Made by a program: the position numbers and the translations under genes. A stretch of 64,000 bases of DNA. Source: Acidimicrobiales bacterium (GTDB taxonomy: Bacteria > Actinomycetota > Acidimicrobiia > Acidimicrobiales > Poriferisodalaceae). The stretch is taken from assembly GCA_030743005.1 (NCBI GenBank), contig JASLTG010000006.1, positions 1 through 64,000 on the forward strand, in the 5' to 3' direction. The stretch's first letter is position 1. Each line of letters starts with the position of its first letter. The notes below the pieces were generated by a model. The model saw only the letters and a list, made by a program, of their open reading frames with translations, searched no databases and was not told where the DNA came from. Shown piece after piece: positions 16,675 to 25,761 of this stretch.

Positions 16675-18237
16675 TCAGCTGCCAGCCGCTATCGCCTCGA
16701 CGGTTGCAGTGATCCCACTTACTACATCGTCGGTTACGTTGAAGATCAGGTTGGGCCAGATACCAAATAGGACTATTCCGATTAGAAATGGTGTCCAGGC
16801 AATCCATTCGTCGCGATTAACGTCAGCTATTTCATGGCCGGCAAACTCTTCGGTTGGCTCACCGAAAGCCGTTCTTTGGTAGAGCCAGAGCAGATAGCCC
16901 GCTGCAAGTACTGTCCCAATTGCTGCAATAACCATGTACGTGCGGAACGTTTCTTCAGGCATGCCAGCACCAGGATTGTATGCGGCCAAAATTGCTGGGA
17001 ATTCACCCCAGAAGCCTGCCAATCCAGGCAAACCTAATGAGGCCATCGATGCAAAACCGAGGATCCAACCCATGCGTGGCGCGGCTTTGAGAAGGCCACC
17101 GAGCCGAGAGATCTCAAGCGTGTGGTAACGCTCTTTGATTGAGCCGGCCACGAAGAAGAGCATGCCGGTGATTAACCCGTGAGCGATCATTCCAAACACT
17201 GCGGCGTTAATGCCGAAGTCAGTCAGAGTCGCTATGCCAAGCATTACAAAGCCCATATGAGCTACTGAAGAGAAGGCAATGAGACGCTTCATGTCTTTCT
17301 GGGCGAGACAGCCCAAGGCGCCATAGATGATCCCGATTACGGCGAGGAGTCCTATCCACGGCGCCCACGCGATTGCGCCTTCCGGCAAGAATGGGATGGC
17401 TATTCGGATAAAGCCGTAGGTACCTAATTTCAGGAGGACGGCAGCAAGAATCACCGAGCCGACGGTTGGAGCCTGGGTATGGGCGTCGGGGAGCCACGTA
17501 TGAAATGGGAACATCGGGACTTTTATGCCGAAGCCCATGAATAGCCCCGCGAAGATCCAGACCTGAGTGCTCTTGATGATTCCTACCCCTGCAACGTCTG
17601 TGAGAACTCTCATGTCAAAGGTCTGGAGCAGTTCTCCTGAAGCGTCCTTGGAGAGGAAGAACAAAGCTAAGAAGCTGATGATCATCAGGGCTGAACCGAA
17701 CAAGGTATACAGGAAGAATTTCAGAGAGGCGTATCGTCGGTCTTCGCCACCCCAAACTCCGATTAGGAAGTACATGGGGAGGAGCACCACTTCGAAGAAC
17801 ACGAAGAAAAGAATCATGTCCTGAGCGACGAACGAGCCATTCATCCCTGTCGACAAGATGAGCAACAGCACGAAGAAGGCCTTCGGGTTGCCGGGATCAG
17901 GGATGTGGTTCCAACTGTAGATAAGACAAAGAGGGACTACGACGAGTGATAACAAAAGCAACGGGAGCGAGAGCCCATCAAGACCAACTATGTATCGGCT
18001 GTTAATGACATCAATCCAGCCTTTGTCGACTACAAACTGGAGTTCTCCGGCCGCACCGTAGTCAAACTGGACCGCTATATAAGCTCCCACAACAAGCGCC
18101 ATGAGAGATGAACCCAAGGCAACCAGCTTGAGTTCCATTTCATATGCTTTAGGGATCAACATGATGACCAGTGCGCCTACCAAGGGCAGGAACACCGCCA
18201 GGCTCAAGACCCAGGTATCAAATCCTGTCACTTCCAC
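16675..18237 (-). CDS. nuoM: Complex I subunit M, copy 1
   Basis: A 520-residue antiporter-like proton channel subunit. The conserved TM5 Glu is E149 in FFVFFEVVLLPMYFLIG, and the broken helix has FPFHTWLPDAHTQAPTVGS followed by VILAAVLLKLGTYG with its conserved Lys. About 14 membrane helices are evident. It lies 10 bases after nuoL1. It is clearly different in sequence from the second copy at 27252, so the two are not a recent duplication. Confidence 0.96.
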   Translation of the reverse strand: MEVTGFDTWVLSLAVFLPLVGALVIMLIPKAYEMELKLVALGSSLMALVVGAYIAVQFDYGAAGELQFVVDKGWIDVINSRYIVGLDGLSLPLLLLSLVVVPLCLIYSWNHIPDPGNPKAFFVLLLILSTGMNGSFVAQDMILFFVFFEVVLLPMYFLIGVWGGEDRRYASLKFFLYTLFGSALMIISFLALFFLSKDASGELLQTFDMRVLTDVAGVGIIKSTQVWIFAGLFMGFGIKVPMFPFHTWLPDAHTQAPTVGSVILAAVLLKLGTYGFIRIAIPFLPEGAIAWAPWIGLLAVIGIIYGALGCLAQKDMKRLIAFSSVAHMGFVMLGIATLTDFGINAAVFGMIAHGLITGMLFFVAGSIKERYHTLEISRLGGLLKAAPRMGWILGFASMASLGLPGLAGFWGEFPAILAAYNPGAGMPEETFRTYMVIAAIGTVLAAGYLLWLYQRTAFGEPTEEFAGHEIADVNRDEWIAWTPFLIGIVLFGIWPNLIFNVTDDVVSGITATVEAIAAGS

Positions 18238-18247
18238 TGTGCTGCTC

Positions 18248-20446
18248 CTATACGACGATCACGAAGACTATGGCCAGAACGGCGGCAGCTCCGAAGAGCA
18301 ACTGACCGTAGTTCTGAACTTTTCCGGACTGAATAGAGCGAAGACCCTCTCCTGAGGAGTCCGCGCCGCGGGCTGCTGCATTGACGGATCCGTCAATAGC
18401 ACCTTGATCGATCCACTTGTACACCCATCGACCAACATCTCGAGCGGTCTCTCCCGCTGTGTTAACCGCTCGATCTAGAACATTCTGGTTGAAGTCGTTG
18501 GCCCATTTTGCGATGGGTCGCTTCACCGTATCGACCACAACGTCGTTGTACAGATGATCAAGGTAATACTTGTTCTCCAGAACCTTGTACCCGGTTCGGG
18601 CATACCGATTGCGTTCCGTCAGGCCGTGTAAACCACGGCGTCGCCAGTAGTAGAGGTAAGTGATCACTATGCCTGACAGGGCTAACGCTAACCCGACCAA
18701 CGCCATTGTTAAGGACGGGTCCGGGTGTGATAACCCCAAACCATTTAAATAAACTGAGGGTTCCGCGTATGTCTGAATTCGATGAGCAAGCCCTTCGAGC
18801 CCTATTGGTTCTAGGACAGGTCCTGGCAGGTTGAACGCCCCGGCAACCACGGCCATTCCGGCAAGAATCCATAGTGGAACAGTCATGACTTTGGGTGATT
18901 CATGAGGCTGGCCATGGCCACGAAATTCGCCGTGGAAGGTGTACCAAATGACGCGCGTCATGTAAGCCGCTGTCATCAGCGCCACAGCGCAACCGAAAAT
19001 GAGCATTAAGGGGTAGCCATTTTGTTGACCTACGAGGGATCCCAACAAAATCTCGTCCTTTGACCAAAACCCGGCAAAGGGAAAGATTCCCGCTAGAGCA
19101 AGTGAGGAAATCACAAAGGTGCGGTAGGTGTGTGGCATGTCTTTTCTTAGACCGCCCATTTCGCGCATGTCGAAGGTGTGATGTGCCGCATGGCTTACTG
19201 AACCAGCTCCGAGGAACAAACAGGCTTTGAAGAATGCGTGTGTAAATAGGTGGAACATCGCGGCAGTCCATGCCCCAACACCTAAGGCCATCACCATGTA
19301 GCCGAGTTGGGAGACTGTTGAGTACGCGAGAACCTTCTTGATGTCCCATTGGGCGAACGCGAGCCCGGCACCAATTAGCGCAGTAAAGCCTCCGATAAAG
19401 GCCATCAGATTGATCGAACTCGTACCGATCGAAAACCCTTCATAAAAGACTGGGTATAGCCGAGCGATCATATAGACACCGGCGACAACCATCGTCGCGG
19501 CATGGATTAGCGCAGAGACGGGTGTCGGTCCAGCCATTGCGTCTGGAAGCCAAGTATGGAGCGGGAATTGACCAGATTTCGATGCGACCGCAGCCATAAG
19601 GCAGCACGCTGCGACCAACAGGGCAAGGTGGTGAGCACCTGGGTTTGTTGAAATCAGCGTGTTGATGGCATCAATATCGAAGGTTTGGAAAGTCCCCCAC
19701 AGCACAATCATTCCAACCAGCAGCCCCACATCTCCGACTCGATTTGTTAGGAATGCTTTTAGGGCAGCGTCAGTATTGGGCTTCTCTTCCCACCAATGGC
19801 CGATCAAGACGAAGGAGCAAACACCCACTAACTCCCAACCCACAATCAGTTGGATGATGTTCTGGGCCATCACGAAGAACAGCATTGAAGCGGTGAAGAG
19901 ACTCAAAAATGCGTAGTAGTGGAGGTACCTGCGGTCCCCTTTCACATATTCAGTGGAGTAGATGTGAACTAGAAGAGAGATGGTCGCGACGACCATAAGG
20001 AGAAGCACGGTCTGGCCATCGACGAAGGTTCCGACCGCAAAGTCGACACCTGCATTTGACCACCACTGAGAGAACGTTGATATGACCGGTCGGATCAGTG
20101 GGCTTGAATGGCCTCCCCCATGGCCGCCTTCAGAATCTCCAACTGCGGCGCCATGGTCATCGCCATGGTCATCGCCATGGTCATCGCCATGGTCATCGCC
20201 ATGGTCATCGCCATGGTCATCGCCATGGTGTTCTATTTGGACAACAGCATCAGGTGTCGGATTTTCAACCCGTTGCGTCCATTGAAACGCCGCTACAGCA
20301 GATAGAAGCCACACGAGGCTCAACGCCGTTATACCGACAACGTGAACCCGATCAGCACCGATATAGCGCTTCCCAAAAAAGAGTATTACGACAAAAGAAA
20401 TTGCCGGTATCAGGGGAATAAGGAAGGCGTTCTCTAACATCCACAT
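18248..20446 (-). CDS. nuoL: Complex I subunit L, copy 1, with HGDD-repeat loop
   Basis: The largest antiporter-like subunit, with the long lateral helix typical of NuoL. It is 732 residues, against 625 in copy 2 and about 613 in E. coli. Core motifs are normal: LIVGWELVGVCSFVLIGHWW, and FPLHTWLPDAMAGPTPVSALIHAATMV. Between helix 2 (about 35-55) and helix 3 (about 135) it has an added loop with six HGDD units (residues 74-97) followed by a Gly/His-rich stretch. By homology this loop faces the periplasm. It could bind divalent metal; that is inference. Confidence 0.96.
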   Translation of the reverse strand: MWMLENAFLIPLIPAISFVVILFFGKRYIGADRVHVVGITALSLVWLLSAVAAFQWTQRVENPTPDAVVQIEHHGDDHGDDHGDDHGDDHGDDHGDDHGAAVGDSEGGHGGGHSSPLIRPVISTFSQWWSNAGVDFAVGTFVDGQTVLLLMVVATISLLVHIYSTEYVKGDRRYLHYYAFLSLFTASMLFFVMAQNIIQLIVGWELVGVCSFVLIGHWWEEKPNTDAALKAFLTNRVGDVGLLVGMIVLWGTFQTFDIDAINTLISTNPGAHHLALLVAACCLMAAVASKSGQFPLHTWLPDAMAGPTPVSALIHAATMVVAGVYMIARLYPVFYEGFSIGTSSINLMAFIGGFTALIGAGLAFAQWDIKKVLAYSTVSQLGYMVMALGVGAWTAAMFHLFTHAFFKACLFLGAGSVSHAAHHTFDMREMGGLRKDMPHTYRTFVISSLALAGIFPFAGFWSKDEILLGSLVGQQNGYPLMLIFGCAVALMTAAYMTRVIWYTFHGEFRGHGQPHESPKVMTVPLWILAGMAVVAGAFNLPGPVLEPIGLEGLAHRIQTYAEPSVYLNGLGLSHPDPSLTMALVGLALALSGIVITYLYYWRRRGLHGLTERNRYARTGYKVLENKYYLDHLYNDVVVDTVKRPIAKWANDFNQNVLDRAVNTAGETARDVGRWVYKWIDQGAIDGSVNAAARGADSSGEGLRSIQSGKVQNYGQLLFGAAAVLAIVFVIVV
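20151..20230 (-). repeat. 12-bp tandem repeat in nuoL1 (HGDD units)
   Basis: Six perfect copies of ccatggtcatcg (20151-20222) plus a partial seventh. On the minus strand they encode His-Gly-Asp-Asp units. The copies are identical at DNA level, which suggests recent slippage expansion or gene conversion. Unit length is a multiple of three, so length changes keep the frame. Confidence 0.97.
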
Positions 20447-20455
20447 AGTTCTGCC

Positions 20456-20755
20456 CTATCCCCGCATCAGATCGAAGTCTTCAACATCGATGCTGGTTCG
20501 GTTGCGGTAGAGAAGAAGGACAATGGCAAGACCCACGCCAACTTCTGCAGCAGCAACTGCTATTACGAAAAGTGCAAATACTTGACCGGAAACGACGCCG
20601 TGTTGAACACCAAAAACAACCAGGTTGATGTTGACTGCATTGAGCATCAATTCGATGGACATCAGGACCATCACACCGTTTCGACGTGCGAGGACTCCAT
20701 ATACCCCAACAGCGAATAGGGCTGCTCCGAGAATGAGGAACTGGTTTAGTAGCAC
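20456..20755 (-). CDS. nuoK: Complex I subunit K, copy 1
   Basis: NuoK is a 99-residue, three-helix subunit of the proton path. Helix 1 is [17 protein letters not shown]. Helix 2 carries the conserved Glu pair context ([17 protein letters not shown]). Helix 3 has [20 protein letters not shown] with the second conserved Glu. It lies one base after nuoJ1 and nine bases before nuoL1. Confidence 0.96.
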   Translation of the reverse strand: MLLNQFLILGAALFAVGVYGVLARRNGVMVLMSIELMLNAVNINLVVFGVQHGVVSGQVFALFVIAVAAAEVGVGLAIVLLLYRNRTSIDVEDFDLMRG

Positions 20756-20756
20756 A

Positions 20757-21251
20757 TCAGTCCTTTCTCGCTAACACAATCGCACCTATGAGCGCTGCGA
20801 GCAGCAACACTGACACAGCTTCGAATGGAACGATATATGTGGAGAACACTTCGTCTGAAACATCTGCGGTTCGATAAATCGGTCCATCAGTGACAAGACG
20901 GTCAGAACCGAAATGGTTGACCAAGGAGTAAACGATTACCCCTCCCAGAAGAGCGGCAACTCCTGCCGCTATTGGCCATTGCTTGCCCGTCATTTCCATA
21001 GCATTTCCAAGAGGGGCTTTGGTGAGCATGATCCCAAACAAGAAAAGAACCATCACAGCGCCGATATAAACAAGAACCTGAGTGGTAGCCACAAATTCTG
21101 CTGTCAAAAGCACATACAGGGCACCAAGACCAGCTAGGACTGCGACTAGATACAGCGCTGCATGCACAATGTTTCGTGTAGTGACCATGCGCAATGCAGA
21201 AAGGATGACGATGGCTGACAGGATCCCGAAGAAAATATTTTGAGCGACCAT
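20757..21251 (-). CDS. nuoJ: Complex I subunit J, copy 1
   Basis: A 164-residue, five-helix membrane subunit. The conserved central helix [20 protein letters not shown] is clear, including the pi-bulge region [12 protein letters not shown]. It follows nuoI1 by six bases. NuoJ helix 3 forms part of the link between the quinone site and the proton channels. Confidence 0.95.
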   Translation of the reverse strand: MVAQNIFFGILSAIVILSALRMVTTRNIVHAALYLVAVLAGLGALYVLLTAEFVATTQVLVYIGAVMVLFLFGIMLTKAPLGNAMEMTGKQWPIAAGVAALLGGVIVYSLVNHFGSDRLVTDGPIYRTADVSDEVFSTYIVPFEAVSVLLLAALIGAIVLARKD

Positions 21252-21257
21252 TAAGTC

Positions 21258-21797
21258 TTACCTCGGGACCTTTCTGACCTTCTGTTCAGAACCTGCTTCG
21301 TAGTCAAGGAAGTCAGGAACGGTCTCCATCCACTCACCCAAGCGATCTTTGTCATGCAGTAAATCGGCGATCCGAGGCTCGCTGTATTCGTATTCTGGCG
21401 TCCAGAAAAGTGCGTCGAACGGACACACGTCGACACATATACCGCAGTACATGCACAGGGCATAATCAATATCGAACCGATCAAGCATATTGACCGTACG
21501 AGGCTTGCCGCCCTCTCTTCGAGGCGGCGCCTTTACTTTGTGTCCCTCAATGTAGATACACCAGTCAGGACAGGAACGAGAGCAGAGCATGCACGCAGTG
21601 CAGTTCTCCTCATGCAGAGCAATAACTCCTCTGGCACGCTCCGGGGGGGCCTCTTTCTCATGGGGATATTGGACCGTGACAGCACCTATTTGCGGGGCTG
21701 GAATGAGCGTCTTCCATCCGCGTTTGGGGAACAGGGTGCGGCCCGCTGTTTTAGCGGTTACACCGAGACCTTTGATAAGACCGGGTAGCTGTGGCAT
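21258..21797 (-). CDS. nuoI: Complex I iron-sulfur subunit I, copy 1
   Basis: NuoI holds clusters N6a and N6b, which pass electrons towards N2. Both [4Fe-4S] Cys sets are complete: C66, C69, C72, C76 and C115, C118, C121, C125. It is 179 residues and overlaps the nuoH1 stop by one base. In an enzyme without NuoE/F/G, as encoded here, this subunit is the likely entry point for electrons from the unknown donor. Confidence 0.95.
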   Translation of the reverse strand: MPQLPGLIKGLGVTAKTAGRTLFPKRGWKTLIPAPQIGAVTVQYPHEKEAPPERARGVIALHEENCTACMLCSRSCPDWCIYIEGHKVKAPPRREGGKPRTVNMLDRFDIDYALCMYCGICVDVCPFDALFWTPEYEYSEPRIADLLHDKDRLGEWMETVPDFLDYEAGSEQKVRKVPR

Positions 21798-22825
21798 CAG
21801 AAGACCACCTTAAATATTCCGGTTAGAACAATGTTTGCCAAGGCCAAAGGAATCAGTACTTTCCACGCGAACTTCTGCAGTTGATCTTCGCGAAGTCTCG
21901 GGTATGTAAATCGAACCCAAAATATGAAGAATGCAACGAGAAGAATTTTGGCAAGCATCACGCCCGGACCCAACACATTCAAGATGTTGTCGTCAACATC
22001 GAAGCCCGGGATCCACCAACCTCCAAGGAACATCACTGAGGCGAGAGCTGAAAATGCGAACGCTGTACCAAATTCCGCCATAAAGAACAGCAAAAATCGG
22101 AATCCTGTGTATTCGACATGGAAACCGCCGACCAATTCAGTTTCAGCGACCGGCATATCAAACGGTGTTTGAGTTAATTCCGCTTGCGCTGCGATCATAA
22201 ATATGAGGAAGGCTAAAAATTGAGTGAGGATGAAGGGGTTGCCGATTCCACCGAAGCCAAAGATCTCTCCAGTTGCCTGCGCTTCCACTATTCCCTGCAA
22301 ATTAAGTGTTTCAGCTTGGATCACAACACCCATGACGGCAAGAATCAGTGGAAGTTCATAAGCAATCAGTTGGCCAGCAGCTCGTAGGCCGCCCAGAAGT
22401 GCGTACTTGTTAGCTGATGCCCATCCCGCCATCAAAATGCCCAGAACTGAGAGCGATGAAACCGCCATCGCGTAGAAAACGCCGGTGTCAAGATCTTCGA
22501 CGACCGCATCCGGTCCGGCGGGGAGAACTACGTAAAGCAGAAAGGTGGAAGCAAGCACCACCACCGGCGCCATTCGGAACACCCGACGGTCGGCCTGCGC
22601 CGGGTGAATGTCTTCTTTTTGCAGGAATTTAATTGCTTCAGCTATTAGCTGGAGCGTTCCATACGGCCCTGTGTCGTTGGGGCCCAGGCGGCTTTGCATA
22701 AACGCCATCATCTTGAACAGAAATAGATATACGAGAATCAAGGACGTCGTCGGGATTACGACTAGAGCCAATCCGAGCTTAATCCCGGTTTCTTGCCAGT
22801 AAGGAAGAGCAAGCAGTGTCGTCAC
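21797..22825 (-). CDS. nuoH: Complex I subunit H, copy 1
   Basis: NuoH, with about eight helices, forms the membrane part of the quinone chamber. The hallmark [20 protein letters not shown] segment near the N-terminus and [21 protein letters not shown] with the loop acidic residues are intact. It is 342 residues. Its ATG overlaps the nuoD1 stop by four bases, and it overlaps nuoI1 by one. Confidence 0.96.
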   Translation of the reverse strand: MTTLLALPYWQETGIKLGLALVVIPTTSLILVYLFLFKMMAFMQSRLGPNDTGPYGTLQLIAEAIKFLQKEDIHPAQADRRVFRMAPVVVLASTFLLYVVLPAGPDAVVEDLDTGVFYAMAVSSLSVLGILMAGWASANKYALLGGLRAAGQLIAYELPLILAVMGVVIQAETLNLQGIVEAQATGEIFGFGGIGNPFILTQFLAFLIFMIAAQAELTQTPFDMPVAETELVGGFHVEYTGFRFLLFFMAEFGTAFAFSALASVMFLGGWWIPGFDVDDNILNVLGPGVMLAKILLVAFFIFWVRFTYPRLREDQLQKFAWKVLIPLALANIVLTGIFKVVF

Positions 22826-23994
22826 CGGTCAATATCTCCCAAGATGAAGTACAGGGAGCCCAAGATGGTGATGACGTCTGGAACGTAGACACCCTTCATC
22901 ACCCAAGGAACGATCGATATGTTGTTGAAACTAGGAGTGCGGATTTTGACTCGGAAGGGCCCCAAATCGCCTTTGCTGACGATGTAGTAGCCCATTTCTC
23001 CCAGAGGATTTTCGGTTGACAAGTATGCCTCACCAGCCGGAACCTTAATAATTCTCGGAACTTTGGCCATGATAGGGCCGCTTGGAATTCCGTCTAAGAG
23101 TTGGTCCACTATGTGCGTGGCTTCTCGAGTTTCTTGTAACCGAACCCAATAACGCGCAAAGGAATCGCCATCAGGGTGTGTCCATACGCGCCAATCAACT
23201 TGATCCCAAGCCAAACCGGGGTTTGCGTCTCTTCGGAGATCCCAGTCGACACCGCTCGCGCGCAGATTTGCTCCCGAGAGTCCGTACCCAAGTGCGACTT
23301 CAGGAGGGATAACACCCACTCCTCGACATCGGGCTTGGAAAATTTCGTTTCCGACCAGTAGGTCTTCCATCTCGTCGCAGAAGGTCCGCATCTTTACCAT
23401 CACCGAACGGGTCTCCTCGACCCATCCTTTGGGGATGTCATCTTTTAGTCCGCCAATTCGATCAAAATTCGGGTGGAAACGTCCACCGGTGACCTCTTCA
23501 ATCTGGTTGAGCACTCGTTCCCGGTCTCGGAATGCGAAGAACACTGGCGTGAGGGCACCAATTTGGACTCCCATATCGCCGAGGAACAGCGCCAGATTCG
23601 CTACTCGACTTAGTTCGAAAAGGATTGTTCTGATCCACTGAGCTCTCGGTGGTGCTTCTACTTCCATCAAACGCTCTGCAGCCAGAATGAAAGGTACTTC
23701 ATTGGCGAAGCTACCTAGCCAGTCGATGCGATTGATCAGGGTGGTGCATTGTGGGTAGGTGCGAACTTCACAGAGCTTCTCATAGCCACGGTGCATGTAG
23801 CCCATGATCGGTTCAGCTACCACGACCTGTTCACCGTCCAGTCGGCAAGCGAGACGCAAGGTTCCGTGAGTCGCTGGATGTTGTGGCCCTATGTTTAGGG
23901 TCATGTCCCCTGTATCGAGTTCGACATTTACTCGAGCATCAGCTGCTTGGGAACTTACATAGGCCATCTGTTCTCGGTCAGAGGTAGCAGTCAT
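22822..23994 (-). CDS. nuoD: Complex I 49-kDa subunit D, copy 1, Tyr-to-Trp at quinone site
   Basis: NuoD forms the quinone headgroup site together with NuoB. It is 390 residues. The HPATHG loop (H39, H43) is intact. The residue 49 positions after H43, which corresponds to the quinone-binding Tyr (Tyr87 of Thermus Nqo4), is Trp92 in NRIDWLGSF; the codon at 23719-23721 reads TGG on the minus strand. In addition R69 in YMHRGYEK corresponds to the Arg that NDUFAF7 dimethylates in mitochondrial NDUFS2. The gene overlaps nuoC1 and nuoH1 by four bases each. Confidence 0.96.
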   Translation of the reverse strand: MTATSDREQMAYVSSQAADARVNVELDTGDMTLNIGPQHPATHGTLRLACRLDGEQVVVAEPIMGYMHRGYEKLCEVRTYPQCTTLINRIDWLGSFANEVPFILAAERLMEVEAPPRAQWIRTILFELSRVANLALFLGDMGVQIGALTPVFFAFRDRERVLNQIEEVTGGRFHPNFDRIGGLKDDIPKGWVEETRSVMVKMRTFCDEMEDLLVGNEIFQARCRGVGVIPPEVALGYGLSGANLRASGVDWDLRRDANPGLAWDQVDWRVWTHPDGDSFARYWVRLQETREATHIVDQLLDGIPSGPIMAKVPRIIKVPAGEAYLSTENPLGEMGYYIVSKGDLGPFRVKIRTPSFNNISIVPWVMKGVYVPDVITILGSLYFILGDIDR

Positions 23995-24692
23995 GAAGCG
24001 CCTCCGTTGGCTTCGAATGCCGCCATCACTTCAGCCTCAAGCTGGGCTTCCAAATGTTCTGGTATCTCTTCTATATCAACGACTCCCGGCCATGGTTTTA
24101 CCTGACGGGCAAGCAAAGGGAAGTCTTTTCTAAGTGGGTGGCCTTCGAATTCAGTTGGCAAATATAAAGGTTGCAAGGTTGGGTGCCCACGGAAGGAGAT
24201 CCCGAACATTTCATGCGCCTCGCGTTCATGCCAGTCCGCACCAGGGAACACGTCGCGGATGGTTTCGACGGTCATATCTTCGCCTACATCAGTTTTTAGT
24301 ATCAGACCCACTTGTCGGCTAAGCGAGTAGAGCTGCGCCAAAATCTGGAAGCGACTGTCTCCGCCTCCATGGCCTGTCGAATTATCTATTTCGACCGGCT
24401 CGTCGTCTTCTTCCTCTAGACCTGAATCGAATTCGGTGTCTTCGTATCGTCCTTCGGGGGCTATATCCCAGTCGATGGCAGATAAGAAGCCGAAGTATTC
24501 AAACCCAGCAGATTTCACCGTCCTTATCGAATCCTGCCAACTCTCTGCCGTCACTCGCAACCATAAGTCTTCATGAGGTTGAAGGTGAGACTCGACAAGA
24601 CTTTCGCCGAGACTTTCCGAAAAATGAGCCAGAAGGGCTTCTCTTTTCTCATCGGGGAGAGCGGTTTCTTCAGCGGGAGCTTCGTCGGTCAC
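23991..24692 (-). CDS. nuoC: Complex I 30-kDa subunit C, copy 1, with acidic insert
   Basis: NuoC helps anchor the peripheral arm. The conserved C-terminal half is present (TVETIRDVFPGADWHEREAHE, MFGISFRGHPTLQPLYLP, HPLRKDFPL). At 233 residues it is longer than copy 2 (180). Part of the difference is an acidic insert in the middle (EDTEFDSGLEEEDDEPVEID, roughly residues 82-103) followed by a Gly/His patch. The insert is not in copy 2; its role is unknown. Confidence 0.95.
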   Translation of the reverse strand: MTDEAPAEETALPDEKREALLAHFSESLGESLVESHLQPHEDLWLRVTAESWQDSIRTVKSAGFEYFGFLSAIDWDIAPEGRYEDTEFDSGLEEEDDEPVEIDNSTGHGGGDSRFQILAQLYSLSRQVGLILKTDVGEDMTVETIRDVFPGADWHEREAHEMFGISFRGHPTLQPLYLPTEFEGHPLRKDFPLLARQVKPWPGVVDIEEIPEHLEAQLEAEVMAAFEANGGAS

Positions 24693-24696
24693 TGGC

Positions 24697-25200
24697 TCAC
24701 CCCTCCACCACTATGGGCGGACCCTGCCACTTCTCAGTTATGTCTTCAGATTGGATCCGTTCTTGCAGCATGACAATGCCTTCGAGCAGAGCCTCAGGCC
24801 TTGGGGGGCATCCTGGAACATACACATCTACTGGGATCAGTTGGTCTACGCCTTTAGTGACTGAATAACTATCCCAATAAGGGCCGCCACAGTTAGCGCA
24901 TGAGCCCATTGATATGACGTATTTAGGTTCCGGCATTTGTTCGTACAGCCGGAGGATTACCGGCGACATTTTGTCGGTAACTGTTCCCGAAATCACTACT
25001 AGGTCTGCCTGCCTAGGGCTCGCCGGGAACGGGATGACCCCTAGTCGCATAACGTCATATCGGGGTGAACCAAAGGCCGCCCCCATTTCGATTGCACAAC
25101 AGGCAAGTCCCCACTGATATACCCAAAGTGAACGGGCGCGGCCGAAGTTGAGAAGCCAACTGAGAGGTTTCGGCATTTTGCCTTTATCGATCAGTCCCAT
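24697..25200 (-). CDS. nuoB: Complex I subunit B, copy 1 (cluster N2)
   Basis: NuoB ligates N2, the last cluster before quinone. The tandem Cys C34-C35 ([10 protein letters not shown]), C101 ([10 protein letters not shown]) and C131 ([13 protein letters not shown]) are all present. It is 167 residues. It lies 14 bases after nuoA1 and four before nuoC1. GSCANCGG is the common form in 11-subunit and group 4 hydrogenase-like enzymes, whereas copy 2 has GVCASSGG. Confidence 0.96.
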   Translation of the reverse strand: MGLIDKGKMPKPLSWLLNFGRARSLWVYQWGLACCAIEMGAAFGSPRYDVMRLGVIPFPASPRQADLVVISGTVTDKMSPVILRLYEQMPEPKYVISMGSCANCGGPYWDSYSVTKGVDQLIPVDVYVPGCPPRPEALLEGIVMLQERIQSEDITEKWQGPPIVVEG

Positions 25201-25214
25201 CTATCCAGCCTTCC

Positions 25215-25580
25215 TCAAACCCATCTCAGGACACCCTTACGCCAGGCATAAAACAAGCCGAGTACGAGAATGAAAATGAAGATCGCCATTTCAACTAAGC
25301 CGAAGGTTCCATAGATTTCTAAACGGGTCGCCCACGGGAAAATGAAAACTGCTTCAACATCAAAAAGGACAAACAAAACCGCGAAGACGTAGTACCGAAT
25401 CTGGCTCTGAGCCCAGTCCCCACCTACAGGGTCAACTCCACTTTCATACGCGATCAACTTCTGTGGAGTTGGACGCTGCGGTCGGAGGATCCGTGCGATG
25501 GTCAGCATGGCCCCAGCCATGGCAATAGCCGCAACACCGAAGATGCCGACAGTCAGGTAACTCCGCAGTAATTCCGACAC
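25215..25580 (-). CDS. nuoA: Complex I subunit A, copy 1
   Basis: First gene of the 11-subunit operon. It encodes a 121-residue, three-helix membrane subunit. The conserved loop YESGVDPVGGDWAQSQIRYY after helix 1 and VLFDVEAVFIFPWA are clear. The stretch upstream (25581-25761) separates this operon from nuoN2 and may hold its promoter. Confidence 0.95.
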   Translation of the reverse strand: MSELLRSYLTVGIFGVAAIAMAGAMLTIARILRPQRPTPQKLIAYESGVDPVGGDWAQSQIRYYVFAVLFVLFDVEAVFIFPWATRLEIYGTFGLVEMAIFIFILVLGLFYAWRKGVLRWV

Positions 25581-25761
25581 GATTATTGAGACTAGTTAGG
25601 GGTTTCGGGACTTGCCAAAACCCTGCGCGGTGCCTCATTCCGCGGGCTTCGGACGTAGTGAAAGTTATCGTGCCTTGAAGAGAAAAGACGTGATTGTTGG
25701 CCACGATTCTTGTTTCCTCTTTCACAAGGCCTGTATTGGCCATTTGACACCTTCTAGAACC
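25581..25761 (-). other. Gap between the two nuo operons
   Basis: This 181-base gap is the largest break inside the long minus-strand respiratory block. It could contain a promoter for the 11-subunit operon. I see only a weak 6-bp inverted repeat (gggtttt/aaaccc around 25600-25626) and no convincing promoter boxes. An open frame that crosses it has no recognisable protein features. Confidence 0.4.

Noticed and set aside
16673..16807. N-terminal extension of nuoN1
   Set aside because: It overlaps nuoM1 by 133 bases and is not hydrophobic. The ATG at 16672 fits operon spacing and family length.
20151..20230. Tandem repeats considered as a CRISPR array
   Set aside because: Units are 12 bp with no spacers and are in frame within nuoL1. 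The same reasoning excludes the 15-bp repeats at 1-150.
20082..20421. Plus-strand frames rich in HRHG or SSPW repeats
   Set aside because: They are antisense readings of the 12-bp repeat inside nuoL1.
25444..25743. 99-codon frame between the nuo operons
   Set aside because: It overlaps nuoA1 in another frame, and its sequence looks like a shadow of that gene plus intergenic DNA.
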